Below are positions 1 through 7,967 of a stretch of DNA of 64,000 bases, piece by piece. The notes beneath the pieces were generated by a model, which had not been told where the DNA came from, searched no databases, and saw nothing but the letters and a program-made list of their open reading frames with translations. Made by a program: the position numbers and the translations under genes. The first letter of the stretch is position 1; each line of letters opens with the position of its first letter. This DNA is from Streptomyces decoyicus (GTDB lineage: Bacteria; Actinomycetota; Actinomycetes; Streptomycetales; Streptomycetaceae): the NCBI RefSeq assembly GCF_019880305.1, contig NZ_CP082301.1, positions 6,572,001 to 6,636,000 of the forward strand, in the 5' to 3' direction.

Positions 1-327
1 CCCTTGGGCGACCGGACCGCGGAGCCTCCGGCAGATATGTCGGCAGGTAAGCCGGCAGAGCCAGATGACATGACTGAAACCCCCATAAAAATGAAAGAGT
101 CCGCACTTGGGCGGGCACCGGGTGACTCTATGTCATCTTCTGGGCACGGTGCACCGAACTTCCCGAAGGCTCTCCCGCATGCGGGTCGCACAGGGACGGT
201 GAGACCGAGTGCGCGCCCAAGCTGTCCGAGCCGGCCGATCCGGCAACGTGAGAGCGATATCGCCGGGTTATCCACAGGAGGGCTCCTCCGGAAACGCGGA
301 CGACGTCATTCGCCTACTGTCGGTGAC
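1..327. other. No supported gene at left edge
   Basis: A frame stays open through this stretch on the + strand, but it has no convincing start or ribosome binding site and its predicted composition is unlike a protein. The GC content is a little lower than in neighbouring genes. I see no RNA gene, repeat or terminator. It may be the upstream region of the following membrane and glycosyltransferase reading frames. Confidence 0.4.
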
Positions 328-528
328 ATGCACGGAGGACTGCCGTTCATCGGCATCAGCACCATCTTCTACGGCGTGATCGGACTGTTCACGGTCGTAG
401 TCAGCGCGATCCGCAAGACAGGGGGAGACCGAGTTGCACACCATCACCGTCATCGTGCCTGCTCACAACGAGGAGGAGGGGCTGCCCGCCACGCTGGAGT
501 CCCTCGCGTGTCAAACGGTCCGGCCTGA
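328..528 (+). CDS. Small one-TM ORF overlapping glycosyltransferase start
   Basis: The 66-residue reading frame begins with ATG and has one clear hydrophobic segment (about residues 5-29, LPFIGISTIFYGVIGLF) followed by a basic tail. After about residue 36 the composition degenerates into His/Arg-rich sequence, because it runs out of frame over the start of the glycosyltransferase (TTG at 434). Membrane-bound processive GT2 enzymes often begin with such a TM helix directly before the HNEE motif, so this may be the original N-terminus of that enzyme, now in another frame. It could instead be a short coupled upstream ORF. The ribosome binding site is weak. Function unknown. Confidence 0.3.
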   Translation: MHGGLPFIGISTIFYGVIGLFTVVVSAIRKTGGDRVAHHHRHRACSQRGGGAARHAGVPRVSNGPA

Positions 529-1521
529 CCGGATCCTGGTCGTGGACGACGCTTCCACGGACCGCACGGGCGAGGTGGCCGCGTCACACGGCGTCACCGT
601 GCTGCGCCCGCCGCACAATCTCGGCAGCAAGGCCAAGGCGCAGAACTACGCCCTTCCGCAGTGCACCACCGACCTCGTACTGGCCGTCGACGCGGACACC
701 GTCCTCGCACCGGACTACATCGAGACCGTCGTGCCCGTCTTCGACGACCCCGATGTCTCGGTCGCGGCAGGCACGGTCCGCACCCGCCGCACCCACACCG
801 TCTGGGAACGCGGACGCTCCACCGAGTATCTCTTCGGCTTCCACTGGCACCGCCCCATCCAGGCCCGCGCCAACAGCCCCATGGTCTGTTCGGGTTGCTG
901 CTCCGTCTTCCGGCGCGACGACCTGATGGCCTTCGGCGGATTCCCCGAGCGGACCATCGTCGAAGACATGGATTACACCTGGTCGCAGCAGATCGCCGGC
1001 CGACGCGCCGTCTACGTCTCCGATGCCGTGGCCCTCGCCGCCGACCCGGAAGACCTCACCTATCTCCGCAAACAGGTCTGGCGCTGGATGGCCGGCTTCT
1101 GCCAGAACGTCCGGCTGCATCTCGGACGGCTGGTCGTGCACAACGCCTGCTGGCGGTCTGGGTGCTCCTCGCCCTCCTGGAGATCCTGACCGCACCGCTG
1201 TGGTGGGCGACGCCGTTCGTCATCACCGCGACAACCGATCAACCACCCGCGCTCGCCTTCCTCTGGTGGGCCGGAGCCGAACTCCTGCTGACCACACCAC
1301 CACTCCTCTACGCCGCCCGCCGCCGCAAACTCCCGCTGACGGGCGTGCTGTTGAACATCCCTTGCGTCTACGCAACCAAGGCGGTCAACCTCGTTTACGC
1401 CTGGAAGGCCCTCATCGTCGAACTGCTACTGGTGCCCCTCCATCTGGCGCGGGGCCTCACGGTCTACGAGAAGGGACGGGCCGATACGCGCCCGGGGCTG
1501 GCCGTCACTGCTACGGCCTGA
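434..1521 (+). pseudogene. Processive GT2 glycosyltransferase, frameshifted
   Basis: The first part (TTG start, preceded by GGGGGAGA) encodes a GT-A domain with VIVPAHNEE, VVDDAS, the metal-binding AVDAD, VEDMDYTW and the QVWRW motif of processive family 2 enzymes (cellulose, hyaluronan or poly-GlcNAc synthase type). The frame ends at 1189, but the downstream +1 neighbour frame continues the protein with three membrane segments (WVLLALLEILTAPLWW, then LWWAGAELLL, then WKALIVELLLVPL) and stops at 1521. One extra C in the GCC at 1145-1147 would restore a continuous VHNALLAVWVLL junction, so a one-base deletion is the likely lesion. It may be a real inactivating mutation or a sequencing error. 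If intact it would make or export a surface polysaccharide. Confidence 0.75.
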
Positions 1522-1900
1522 ACCGGAAGGAACTCTGCCGGAGATGCCGGCCGGGGGTGGTCGCGGCCGGCATGGTCCGTCGGCCCTCCCGGCCGGGGGG
1601 CGCCGCGGCCCACATGGTCCGTAGGCCATCCCGGCGCCGGTCCCGGCCCGTGGAGTTCCGGCCGCAGGAGCACGAGTGTCGGGGGCAGGCAGTGCCGGAG
1701 ACGAGGCCCGTGCGCGCGGAGTCGTCCGACGCGCGGCAGCGCGGGCTGCTGGGGGGACGGAGGTGAGAGCGGTCGGCGCGGGCAGAGACAGTTGCTGGGG
1801 CTGGGGCTGGGGCTGGGGCTGGGGCTGGGGCTGGGGCTGCGGCGGGCGCCGCCCCGGGCGGTGGGCGGGCGCTGAGCAATGTCGCCCATGCGGCGGGGAG
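1522..1900. other. Intergenic region with G-rich repeat, no gene
   Basis: This stretch lies between the broken glycosyltransferase and an MFS remnant. It contains a purine-rich patch with two near copies of a GGCATGGTCCGTCGGCC-like element (about 1568-1584 and 1612-1626) and the (CTGGGG)7 tract described separately. Reading frames across it are low complexity (Gly-Trp or Pro-Gln) and are not credible proteins. I see no promoter or terminator that I can support. Confidence 0.5.
1795..1836 (+). repeat. (CTGGGG)7 hexanucleotide tandem repeat
   Basis: Seven perfect copies of CTGGGG stand in a row, followed by CTGC. On the + strand this places runs of four G every six bases, a pattern able to fold into a G-quadruplex. 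It lies in a non-coding, decayed region, and such a tract is expected to vary in copy number. Confidence 0.95.
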
Positions 1901-2092
1901 TTCGTCGCCTGTGTGACGGTGGCGCTCCCCAGCGTGGCCGACGACCTCCATGCACGTTTCAGCTCCCTGCAATGGATCATCGATGTCTACACCCTCGCCC
2001 TGGCCGGCCTGCTGCTCGGGATGGGATCCCTCGGCGACAACCTGGGCCGCAAATGCCTCTACTTGACCAGCCTCGGCGTCTTCACCTCCTCT
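1901..2092 (+). pseudogene. Remnant of DHA2-type MFS drug exporter
   Basis: About 64 codons match the N-terminal part of 14-TM EmrB/QacA-type MFS exporters: the end of TM1 (VTVALPSVADDL), the SLQWIIDVYTLALAGLLL stretch of TM2, and conserved motif A (GSLGDNLGRK). Upstream of residue FVAC the frame runs into unrelated Gly/Trp sequence, and downstream it is cut off by the 3' end of the minus-strand aminotransferase gene. There is no start codon with a ribosome binding site and about 400 residues are missing, so this is a deletion remnant, probably left by the same rearrangement that placed the aminotransferase here. Confidence 0.65.
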
Positions 2093-2094
2093 CG

Positions 2095-3354
2095 CTACCC
2101 CCGCCCGCAAACCGTCGCAGGCATCGCCACCGGGCCCCCTGCCCCGCCGTTCAGCTCGGTCAGGGAGGCGTCCAGTGCCTCGACCAGGTAGTCCTGCTGA
2201 GCGGATGTCAGCAGGGGATGGCAGGGGAGGTTGAGGTGCTGGTCGAACCAGCTGCGTTCGGCGACCGGGCACTCGCCGCGCAGATGTCCCCGGTGGCGCC
2301 ATTGGGGCAGCAGATGCTGGGGGAAGTAGCGCAACTGGATCTCCACCCCCCTGCGGTCCAGGGCCAGGACGAGGCGGTCGCGCAGTTCCTGGTGGCCGGC
2401 GAAGCAGGTGTAGAGGTGGTAGGCGTGGTCGCTGTGTGCGGCCGCTGTCTGGGGCGTGATGAACGGGTAGCGGGCGAGCACTTCGTTGAGCCGCCCGGCG
2501 AGCGCGCGACGGCGGCCGACGGCGGCCCTGAGGCCGGTGAGCTGGGCCTGTCCGAGAGCCGCGACCACTTCCGGCATCGTCGTGTCGCTGCCGGGCCGGC
2601 GCACATAGCCGCGGTGAAGGGGTGTGGCGTGGGCGGGGCGGGGCAGCGTGATTGCCTCCGCCGCACCGCCCGGCGCGGTGCGTGCGCTCCGGGTGCCGTG
2701 GTCGGCGGCGCGCAGCCGGTGCAGCCGCTCGGCCCAGTCGTCCCGGTCGCAGGTGATCAGGCCGCCCTCGCCGAGCATGCTGCTGTTCCTGGTGTTGCGG
2801 AGGCTGAAGGTGGCGATGTCGGCCAGCGCACCGGGGCTCCGACCGCGGTAACGGGCCCCCAGCGCATGGGCGCAGTCCTCCAGCACGATGAAGCCGTGGC
2901 GCCGGGCCAGCGCCATGATCGTGTCCATCTCGGCGGGGCAGCCGCCGTAGTGCACCAGCAGCAGTGCCTTGGTGCGCGGGGTGATCAGCGCTTCCAGTGC
3001 GGCCGGGTCGATATTGAGGGTCGCCGGGTCGATGTCACAGAACCGGACCTGTACGTCGTAGTCGGACAGCGGCTGGACGGTCGCCCGGTGGGTCTGCGGG
3101 GTGGCGATCACCTCGTCGCCGGGCGCCAGGTCGAGCAGGCGGACCGCCAGTTGGAGGGCGACCGTTCCGCTGGTCACCGAGATCGCATGCCTGCTGCCGA
3201 CCGTCTCGGCGAAGGAGCGCTCGAACCGTTCGCGCCGCAGTCCGGCGGGCTGCGGAGTGCTCTCGTGGACGAGCTCGGTCAGTACGGCGGCCTCGGCGTC
3301 GGCCGAGATGCTGCCCCGCTTTCCCCAGGGCACGACGTAACTCTTGTCCAGCAT
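2095..3354 (-). CDS. DegT/DnrJ/EryC1/StrS aminotransferase homologue, PLP Lys replaced
   Basis: The 419-residue protein has the fold-type I layout of sugar aminotransferases: VTSGTVALQLA near residue 60 for PLP phosphate binding, EDCAHALGA near 159-167 (Asp160 would bind the pyridine nitrogen) and a GEGG loop near 195. At residue 189, where SF..xKN..xxGEGG normally holds the Schiff-base lysine, the sequence reads NTRNSSMLGEGG, with Arg (codon AGG, bases 2788-2790). An Arg there should not support ordinary transamination. Members of this fold without the lysine exist (ColD uses His as a sugar dehydratase), so another reaction or a dead enzyme is possible. ATG start with GGGGGAAC upstream. It stands alone beside two gene remnants. 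Confidence 0.85.
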   Translation of the reverse strand: MLDKSYVVPWGKRGSISADAEAAVLTELVHESTPQPAGLRRERFERSFAETVGSRHAISVTSGTVALQLAVRLLDLAPGDEVIATPQTHRATVQPLSDYDVQVRFCDIDPATLNIDPAALEALITPRTKALLLVHYGGCPAEMDTIMALARRHGFIVLEDCAHALGARYRGRSPGALADIATFSLRNTRNSSMLGEGGLITCDRDDWAERLHRLRAADHGTRSARTAPGGAAEAITLPRPAHATPLHRGYVRRPGSDTTMPEVVAALGQAQLTGLRAAVGRRRALAGRLNEVLARYPFITPQTAAAHSDHAYHLYTCFAGHQELRDRLVLALDRRGVEIQLRYFPQHLLPQWRHRGHLRGECPVAERSWFDQHLNLPCHPLLTSAQQDYLVEALDASLTELNGGAGGPVAMPATVCGRG

Positions 3355-3455
3355 CAGTTCCCCCAGGTGGTCTTCGGCCGCACCGGTGGGTGCTGGTCCT
3401 ATGACAGTCGAGGGAGGGATGCTGTTGAAGAGTCAGCGGTGGTCAGCAAGGTCAG

Positions 3456-4523
3456 TTAGGTCAGCTTCTTGGTCCGGCACCGGGTCCGGCCTCCGGCTCC
3501 CGCGGGCGGCGGCGCCGTGCTGCCGCGCGGCACGAGCTCGGTCGGCAGCACGATGTGCCGCTCCTGCGCGCCGTCGGAGTCATCGATCACCGACCGGGCG
3601 AGGCGGACGGCGGCACGCCCGATCTCCACGGCGGGCTGGGCCAGTGTCGTCAGGCCCATGACGCCGGCCATGACGTGGTCGTCGAAGCCCATGACCGAAA
3701 CCCGCCCCGGTACCGGAACGTTGGCCTCCCGCAGGGCCGCCAGCAGCCGGAACGCCATGTCGTCGGTCTCGGTGAACAGCGCGGTCGGTGGTTCCTGGAG
3801 GCTCAGCAGCCGCCCCACCGCGGCGGCCATACCGGTGCCCTTCCAGCCGGGCACGCTCATCACGAGCGAGTCGTCGTGTTCCAGCCCCGCTTCGGTGAGG
3901 GCCCGCAGATGCCCGGTGAGCCGGTTCTTGCTGCTCCAGGCGAAGCCGGTGGTGTCGGACGTCTGGAGAAAGGCTATCCGCCGGTGCCCGAGGTTGATCA
4001 GATGGCGGGTGCCGCGCAGGGCGGCGTCCTCGTCGTCCACGTAGACGCTGGGGCGTCCGGGCGCGTGCTGGCTGACGAAGACGAGGGGCATGCTCAGGTC
4101 GTCCAGGCGGGCGCGTTCGGCGGGGGAGAGCGAGAAGCTCACCACGAGGAGGGCGTCGGCGTTACGGCGGGCGGGCAACCGGTCGAAGAAATCGGCGCGT
4201 TCGTGCACATCGGTCACGCTGTAGACCAGCAGATCGAGGCCCGCCTCGCGCAGCGCGGGTGCCATTCCGGACAGTGCCGAGCTCAGAAACCACGACGCCA
4301 GGTCCGGCATCAGGACGGCGACTCTTCCGGTGCGGCCGGTGGCCAGGCTGGAGGCGCTGCGGGTGATCGCGAACGAGAGCTCGCGGGCTGCCGCTTCCAC
4401 CCGGGCACGGGTCGTGTCCGAGACCGTCGACAGCCCGCGCAGGGTGCGCGAGACCGTGGACACCGAAACCCCCGCCCGATGGGCCACATCGGCCATCGTG
4501 GCCTCGCTCTGCGCTGAGGACAT
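3456..4523 (-). CDS. LacI-family transcriptional regulator
   Basis: The 355-residue protein has an N-terminal LacI helix-turn-helix (MADVAHRAGVSVSTVSRTL, about residues 10-28, with the following hinge) and a periplasmic-binding-protein-like effector domain from about residue 65 (VAVLMPDLASWFLSSAL through GFDDHVMAGV). It diverges from a sugar ABC transporter and alpha-glucosidase operon and is the obvious local repressor, with an alpha-glucoside or oligosaccharide as probable inducer. The ATG has no ribosome binding site, and a TAGCGT -10 box lies six bases upstream, so the mRNA is probably leaderless. The ligand is not determinable from sequence. Confidence 0.9.
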   Translation of the reverse strand: MSSAQSEATMADVAHRAGVSVSTVSRTLRGLSTVSDTTRARVEAAARELSFAITRSASSLATGRTGRVAVLMPDLASWFLSSALSGMAPALREAGLDLLVYSVTDVHERADFFDRLPARRNADALLVVSFSLSPAERARLDDLSMPLVFVSQHAPGRPSVYVDDEDAALRGTRHLINLGHRRIAFLQTSDTTGFAWSSKNRLTGHLRALTEAGLEHDDSLVMSVPGWKGTGMAAAVGRLLSLQEPPTALFTETDDMAFRLLAALREANVPVPGRVSVMGFDDHVMAGVMGLTTLAQPAVEIGRAAVRLARSVIDDSDGAQERHIVLPTELVPRGSTAPPPAGAGGRTRCRTKKLT

Positions 4524-4529
4524 GCGGGG

Positions 4530-4535
4530 ACGCTA
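4530..4535 (-). promoter_or_regulatory. -10 box TAGCGT of leaderless lacI-type gene
   Basis: Read on the minus strand, TAGCGT ends six bases before the ATG of the LacI-family gene. This spacing puts the transcription start at or beside the start codon. No Shine-Dalgarno sequence is present, which fits a leaderless transcript. Confidence 0.6.
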
Positions 4536-4549
4536 GCACAAACGGGCGA

Positions 4550-4563
4550 TGACAGCGTTGCCA
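4550..4563 (+). promoter_or_regulatory. Candidate LacI-type operator 1 (TGACAGCGTTGCCA)
   Basis: TGACAGCGTTGCCA lies about 27 bases upstream of the regulator's start codon. It shares TGACAGCG-TTGC with a second site at 4629-4642, which is in the opposite orientation. A central CG flanked by partial dyad symmetry is typical of LacI-family operators. Its position would let the regulator control its own gene. Confidence 0.45.
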
Positions 4564-4628
4564 GGAGATCCCCTCCGGAAATCTGTTGTTCACGAGGCGT
4601 TGACCTGGTGACAAGGCCACTTCTAGCC

Positions 4629-4642
4629 TGCAAGCGCTGTCA
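4629..4642 (+). promoter_or_regulatory. Candidate LacI-type operator 2 (TGCAAGCGCTGTCA)
   Basis: TGCAAGCGCTGTCA has a central AGCGCT palindrome and matches its own reverse complement at 10 of 14 positions. It lies 31 bases before the ATG of the solute-binding protein, where a repressor would block transcription of the transport operon. Confidence 0.55.
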
Positions 4643-4672
4643 TCGATGGCAGCCAAGACGTGAGGAGCACTC

Positions 4673-5998
4673 ATGGCCTTGAGCCGCAGAACCCTGCTCG
4701 CGAGCGGCCTCGCCGCCGGAGCCGGGCTCACCAGCGGTTGCGCGGGCAAGCCCTTGGACACCCTGTTGACCCAAGCCGCCCAGGTCCCGCGTACCCCGGC
4801 CACGCTCACCTGGTGGGTGTCCGAAATCCCCTCCCGGAACGGCCCCGTGGTGGCGGATCTGATCATCCGCGCCTTCGAGCGCCGCCATCCGCACATCCAT
4901 GTCCGAAAATCGAACGCCCTCAGTACCACCGACAGCAATCGCGCCGCGGTCACCACTCAGCTCGCGGGCGCCTCACCCACCCCTGACGTCTATCTCGGGG
5001 ACACCACCTGGCCGGCCCAGTTCGGGGCCAACTCCCTTGCACTGCCGTTGCAGAAGCTGCTGCCCGAGGACTTCTGGACGGGCTACCCGGCGGCCCTGCG
5101 GCGGGTGAGTGAGTACCGCGGTGCCGTGTACGCGCTGCCCTTCTTCACCGACAGCGCCTTCCTCTACTACCGCAAGGACCTGCTGGCCAAGCACGGGCGG
5201 CCGGTGCCCCGCACCTGGGAGGAGCTGCTGCGTACCGCCCGCACCATCCAGCGGGCCGGCGACGCCCCGTACGGATTCCTCTGGCAGGGCTCCGTTTCGG
5301 AGTCGCTGACCTGCAATGTCGCCGAGTTCCTGGCCGACGCGGAAGCCCCTGTACTGGACGGCGAGGGCCGGGTGGCGCTGAACGGGCCGGGTGCGGAACG
5401 GGCCTTCGCGATGATGCGGGAGTTCACCGAGACCGGTGTCACGCCCTCCACGGTCGCCACCTATGTGGAGGCGGACTCGCAGGACGCCTTCACCGGCGGC
5501 CGCGGTGTCTTTCTGCGCAACTGGTCCTACGCCTGGGGCAATGCGGCCGACCGCGCGGTCTCCAAGGTGGCGGGCCGGGTCGGCGTCGCGCCCCGCCCCG
5601 GCTTCGACGGCGGCGGCCCGCGCGGGGTGAGCTGCGCCGGCGGCTGGAGCAATTTCGTCAACCCCAACTCCTCCCACCTCGGGGCAGCTGTCGCTTTTGC
5701 TCGGTTCTGTGCCGGTGAGGAGGCGCAGATGATCCTGCTGAAGAACGCCGGGGTGATTCCGGCGCTCGAAGACGTACTGACCCGGCCGGAGGCCCGCGCG
5801 GTCGGCGATCCGACGCTCACCGGGGTACGCGAACTGCACCTGGTCGCCCGGCCGGTGCAGACCCCCTACTACCCCCAGGTCAGCAAGGCGCTCTACACCC
5901 GGGCCAACGCGGTGATCGGCGGCCGGGCCACACCCGTCCAGGCTCTGCGTGCCGCCCGCGCCGATATCCGGACCGCCCTGGAAGGCAAGGCGCTGTGA
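4673..5998 (+). CDS. ABC sugar transporter solute-binding lipoprotein
   Basis: The 441-residue extracellular binding protein (family 1) begins with a twin-arginine-like SRRTLLASGLAAGAG signal and a lipobox ending in SGC (Cys23), so the mature lipoprotein would be tethered to the outer face of the membrane. The body has the TWWVSEIP start, the LPFFTDSAFLYYRKDLL segment and a WSNFVNP region typical of oligosaccharide-binding proteins. GAGGAGC precedes the ATG. It is the first gene of an operon with two permeases and a GH13 glucosidase, and its stop overlaps the next start as GTGA. Likely ligand: an alpha-glucoside. No ATPase is encoded here, so a shared MsiK-type ATPase probably energizes it. 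Confidence 0.9.
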   Translation: MALSRRTLLASGLAAGAGLTSGCAGKPLDTLLTQAAQVPRTPATLTWWVSEIPSRNGPVVADLIIRAFERRHPHIHVRKSNALSTTDSNRAAVTTQLAGASPTPDVYLGDTTWPAQFGANSLALPLQKLLPEDFWTGYPAALRRVSEYRGAVYALPFFTDSAFLYYRKDLLAKHGRPVPRTWEELLRTARTIQRAGDAPYGFLWQGSVSESLTCNVAEFLADAEAPVLDGEGRVALNGPGAERAFAMMREFTETGVTPSTVATYVEADSQDAFTGGRGVFLRNWSYAWGNAADRAVSKVAGRVGVAPRPGFDGGGPRGVSCAGGWSNFVNPNSSHLGAAVAFARFCAGEEAQMILLKNAGVIPALEDVLTRPEARAVGDPTLTGVRELHLVARPVQTPYYPQVSKALYTRANAVIGGRATPVQALRAARADIRTALEGKAL

Positions 5999-6990
5999 AT
6001 GCCATGACATCCTCCGCAACACCCGTGTCGCGGCGCCCGGCCCCGGAGCAGGCCGGCCCGCGGACGGCGCCGGCACCGCGCGGCGGCGGCCCGGCCCGGG
6101 TCAGCAGACGCCGCCGGGCGCGTACCGGCTGGTTCTTCGCCTCCCCGGCACTGCTGACCATCACCGCCGTGACGGTCTTCCCGGTGCTCTTCTCGCTGCT
6201 GCTCAGCTTCGCCGATGTCCGCCTGGAGTACGGCGGATTCCGCATCCTGTCCCTGACGGGCGACCATTACGCCGCCGTGCTGAGTAGCCCGGAATGGCGC
6301 CAGGCGCTCTTCTTCACCTTCGGGTTCACCGCCGTCACCGTGCTGCTGGAGCTGGTTCTGGGCACCGCGGCCGCCCTCGTGCTGGAACGGCTGGGGGCCG
6401 CCCGCGGCTGGGTCCTGGCGGTCCTGCTGCTGCCCTGGGCCCTGATCAATGTCGTCGCCGCCCAGCTGTGGGGCTATCTCTACAACGGCACCTACGGCGG
6501 GCTGACCTGGCTCTTCCAGCAGATCCTCGGCCACCAGCCGGACATCCTCGGGCAACCCGCCTCCGCCATGGGTGCCATGGTGGTGGTCGATGTCTGGAAG
6601 ACCACACCCTTTGTCGCGATTGTCGTCCTCGCCGGGCTGATGCTGATTCCCGGCGACGTCTACGAGGCGGCAGAGATCGACGGCGCCGGCACCTGGACGA
6701 CGTTCTGGAAGGTCACGCTGCCGCAACTGCGCCCGATCATGGCCATCGCCGTCCTGTTCCGCATCCTTCAGGCCTTCGGCATCTTCGACCTGCCCTTCGT
6801 CCTGACCCAGGGCGGTCCGGGCACCGCCACCGAGTCCCTGGCGATCCTCGGATACAAAACGCTCTTCCAGAACCTCGCCATCGGCCGCGGCGCGGCGGTG
6901 GCCACCACCACCGCCGTCATCGTGATCAGTTGCTGTCTGCTCTTCCTGCGGGTCTTCAAGACGCAGGCCGACGAAGGAGGGCGGGCATGA
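5995..6990 (+). CDS. ABC sugar transporter permease (MalF type)
   Basis: The 331-residue inner-membrane protein has six predicted TM segments after a basic N-terminal tail. It has the EAA loop of binding-protein-dependent permeases (YEAAEIDGAGTWTTFWKVTL, about residues 222-241), which docks the ATPase. GTG at 5995 overlaps the preceding stop; ATG at 6004 is an alternative. It pairs with the next permease and the upstream lipoprotein in sugar uptake. Confidence 0.9.
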   Translation: MNAMTSSATPVSRRPAPEQAGPRTAPAPRGGGPARVSRRRRARTGWFFASPALLTITAVTVFPVLFSLLLSFADVRLEYGGFRILSLTGDHYAAVLSSPEWRQALFFTFGFTAVTVLLELVLGTAAALVLERLGAARGWVLAVLLLPWALINVVAAQLWGYLYNGTYGGLTWLFQQILGHQPDILGQPASAMGAMVVVDVWKTTPFVAIVVLAGLMLIPGDVYEAAEIDGAGTWTTFWKVTLPQLRPIMAIAVLFRILQAFGIFDLPFVLTQGGPGTATESLAILGYKTLFQNLAIGRGAAVATTTAVIVISCCLLFLRVFKTQADEGGRA

Positions 6991-7835
6991 ACCGCCGTGC
7001 ACCGGCGTCCGGCATCCGCCGGTACGTCAACGCCGTCAACCTCGGCGGTCTGGCGATCGTCGTGCTGTCGGCACTGCCGCTGTACTGGATGATCGTGTCG
7101 TCCTTCAAGGGCCCTGGCGAGATCAGTGCCGCACCGCCGACCCTGGTGCCGAAGGCGGCGACGCTCGGCAACTACGCGGAGGCCTTCGTCCGCAACGGCA
7201 TCGGCCGCTATCTGCTCAACAGCGTGCTGGTGGCGTCGGTTTCCACGGTCGCCGTGCTGGGACTGTCCTTCTTCGCGGGCTACGCACTCGCCCGCACCCC
7301 GCTGCGGGGCCGCGGCGCCATCATGACCGCGCTGCTGATGCTGTCCGTCTTCCCGCCGATCGCGCTGGTCGTTCCGCTCTTCCTGCTGGAGCGGCAACTG
7401 GGGCTGCTCAACAGCTACGCGGGCCTGATCGTGCCCTATGTCGCGCTGAACCTGCCGTTCGCCATCTGGATCATGCGCAACTACCTGGTCGGTGTCCCCC
7501 GTGAGCTGGAGGAGGCGGCGACCGTCGACGGCGCGGGACCGCTGCGTACGGTCCTGACCGTCATCGCCCCCCTGGCCCGGCCGGGACTGTTCACCGCGGG
7601 GATCTTCACCTTCACCGCGACCTGGTCGGAGTTCCTGCTGGCGCTGACCTTCAACAGCGAGGACGGCCACCGCACCGTTCCGGTCGGCATCGCCCTGTTC
7701 ACCAGCCAGTACACGGTCCCCTACGGGACGCTGTTCGCGGGGGCCGTGGCGGCCACCGTACCCATCGGCGTCCTGGTCATGATTTTCCGCCGCTCGATCG
7801 TCTCGGGCATGACCTCAGGGGCGGTGAAGGGATGA
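6987..7835 (+). CDS. ABC sugar transporter permease (MalG type)
   Basis: The 282-residue partner permease starts at an ATGA overlap with the upstream gene, preceded by GAAGGAGG. Six TM segments are visible, beginning with LGGLAIVVLSALPLYWMI. The EAA motif (EEAATVDGAGPLRTVLTVI) is near residue 175. The open frame extends far upstream of 6987, but that part is a shadow of the MalF-type gene. It forms the translocation channel together with that gene product. Confidence 0.9.
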   Translation: MNRRAPASGIRRYVNAVNLGGLAIVVLSALPLYWMIVSSFKGPGEISAAPPTLVPKAATLGNYAEAFVRNGIGRYLLNSVLVASVSTVAVLGLSFFAGYALARTPLRGRGAIMTALLMLSVFPPIALVVPLFLLERQLGLLNSYAGLIVPYVALNLPFAIWIMRNYLVGVPRELEEAATVDGAGPLRTVLTVIAPLARPGLFTAGIFTFTATWSEFLLALTFNSEDGHRTVPVGIALFTSQYTVPYGTLFAGAVAATVPIGVLVMIFRRSIVSGMTSGAVKG

Positions 7836-7967
7836 GACCGGCGCCCCCGGGGCCTCCTCACCCCGCCGCACCCGACCGCACCCGGCGCCGCACCGCGCCG
7901 TATTCCTCCCCCGGCTACCGCTGGGAGGTGCCCCCACGCGACCGCTCTCGCATCGAAAGGCCTCCAC

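Noticed and set aside
4..327. Open frame running through the first 327 bases
   Set aside because: No credible start with ribosome site and atypical composition; only its last part from 328 looks protein-like.
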